Source: Acanthaster planci
Lineage: Eukaryota > Echinodermata > Asteroidea > Valvatida > Acanthasteridae
Length of the DNA: 64,000 bases
NCBI RefSeq assembly: GCF_001949145.1
Contig: NW_019091398.1
Span: 1,340,213 to 1,404,212 of the forward strand
Reading direction: 5' to 3'
In this document: in pieces, positions 63,399-64,000 of the stretch
How positions within the stretch are numbered: the first letter of the stretch is position 1
Layout of the letters: every line of letters starts with the position of its first letter
Position numbers and translations under genes: made by a program
Notes under the pieces: model-generated
The model's database searches: none
What the model saw: only the letters and a program-made list of their open reading frames with translations
Told to the model about the DNA's origin: nothing

Positions 63399-64000
63399 GT
63401 ATATAATTATATCACTGAAGGATATTAACAATCAAGTCCAGAGTGATGCAGTGCCAGAAAGTGATAACAAAGCACTAGAATCGACGGGCTACTGAAATTC
63501 CATTGCCCTTTGCAGACCTACAAGGCATATGAATATGCAATAGGCCTACCAACAATAATCCTTTATAATTATTGTTTTACGAGATTTACAGTCATTTCAA
63601 TGATTCCTTGCGCACAGAGAATCAGATTAGCAACATCATCATTCAAACCAATACGCCTTTGAGAAGGTATATCGCAACCGTCTATTTAAATATAGGTTTT
63701 CCCGCACAGTCAACTTTTTAAAATTGGCGCTCCAATTAACGTCAGGCTCATTCCATTTAGCGCAAAATTGATTGACGATCCAGGTCAACATTCAATCAGC
63801 CAAAATAATCATTCAATTTAACTCCTTGAGCACGCTATTGCAAACTTCTGTTAAACAGCAAAGTTTGAGTCGCTATTCAGTTCAGAAAACCCCAAGAACA
63901 GAAGTCAAATTCGCACGATCACTCTGTGGTTACTCGTAATAGGCCGACGATTTCGTGAACAGGTAAGCATTTCTCTTATCCGTGCGATTTTTTCATCGAA
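63399..64000. other. 3' edge, no further exon recognised
   Basis: After the last GABA-B-like piece (donor CAG|GTATAT) I cannot find the next expected exon. ACAG|GTAAGC at about 63,958-63,967 looks like a donor site, but the sequence before it does not match the receptor family in any frame. Confidence 0.4.

Overview
This is AT-rich, intron-bearing animal nuclear DNA. Exons have GT-AG borders and consistent phases, and the genes show AATAAA signals. The gene families point to a marine invertebrate: a TRIM-NHL ubiquitin ligase with a decayed neighbour copy, a Methuselah-type receptor with somatomedin B and scavenger-receptor domains, and a GABA-B-like class C receptor. Such genes are expanded in echinoderms, hemichordates, amphioxus and some lophotrochozoans. 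I cannot name the species. No tRNA, rRNA, CRISPR array or transposase gene was recognised.

Layout: 1-31,160 is a gene desert with no coding sequence I can support. It holds a snap-back hairpin (7.2 kb), a GAGTC-rich repeat (17.4 kb), a GC-rich patch (20.5 kb) and a 666-bp element with inverted arms of about 200 bp (26.6 kb). At 31.2-33.1 kb, plus strand, lies a TRIM-NHL pseudogene with one stop and six frame changes. A tract of small repeats (37-41 kb) leads to its intact paralogue, a single-exon 643-residue RING/B-box/coiled-coil/NHL protein at 41.3-43.2 kb.

From 54.3 kb down to 46.3 kb, minus strand, five exons join in perfect phase into a 1,106-residue receptor: signal peptide, two SRCR domains, a somatomedin B domain, a duplicated cysteine module and seven helices. 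At 58.8-63.4 kb, plus strand, five exon remnants encode the ligand-binding lobe of a GABA-B-like receptor. They carry frame changes, an in-frame TGA and a lost splice donor, so I read them as a pseudogene. An intron of it holds an unusual spaced array of a 21-bp motif.

The intact genes have unrelated likely roles, one cytoplasmic ubiquitin ligase and one cell-surface receptor, and nothing suggests they work as a unit. The most interesting items are the domain combination of the receptor, the spaced repeat array at 61.4 kb, the perfect hairpin at 57.3 kb and the frame-broken GABA-B-like locus.
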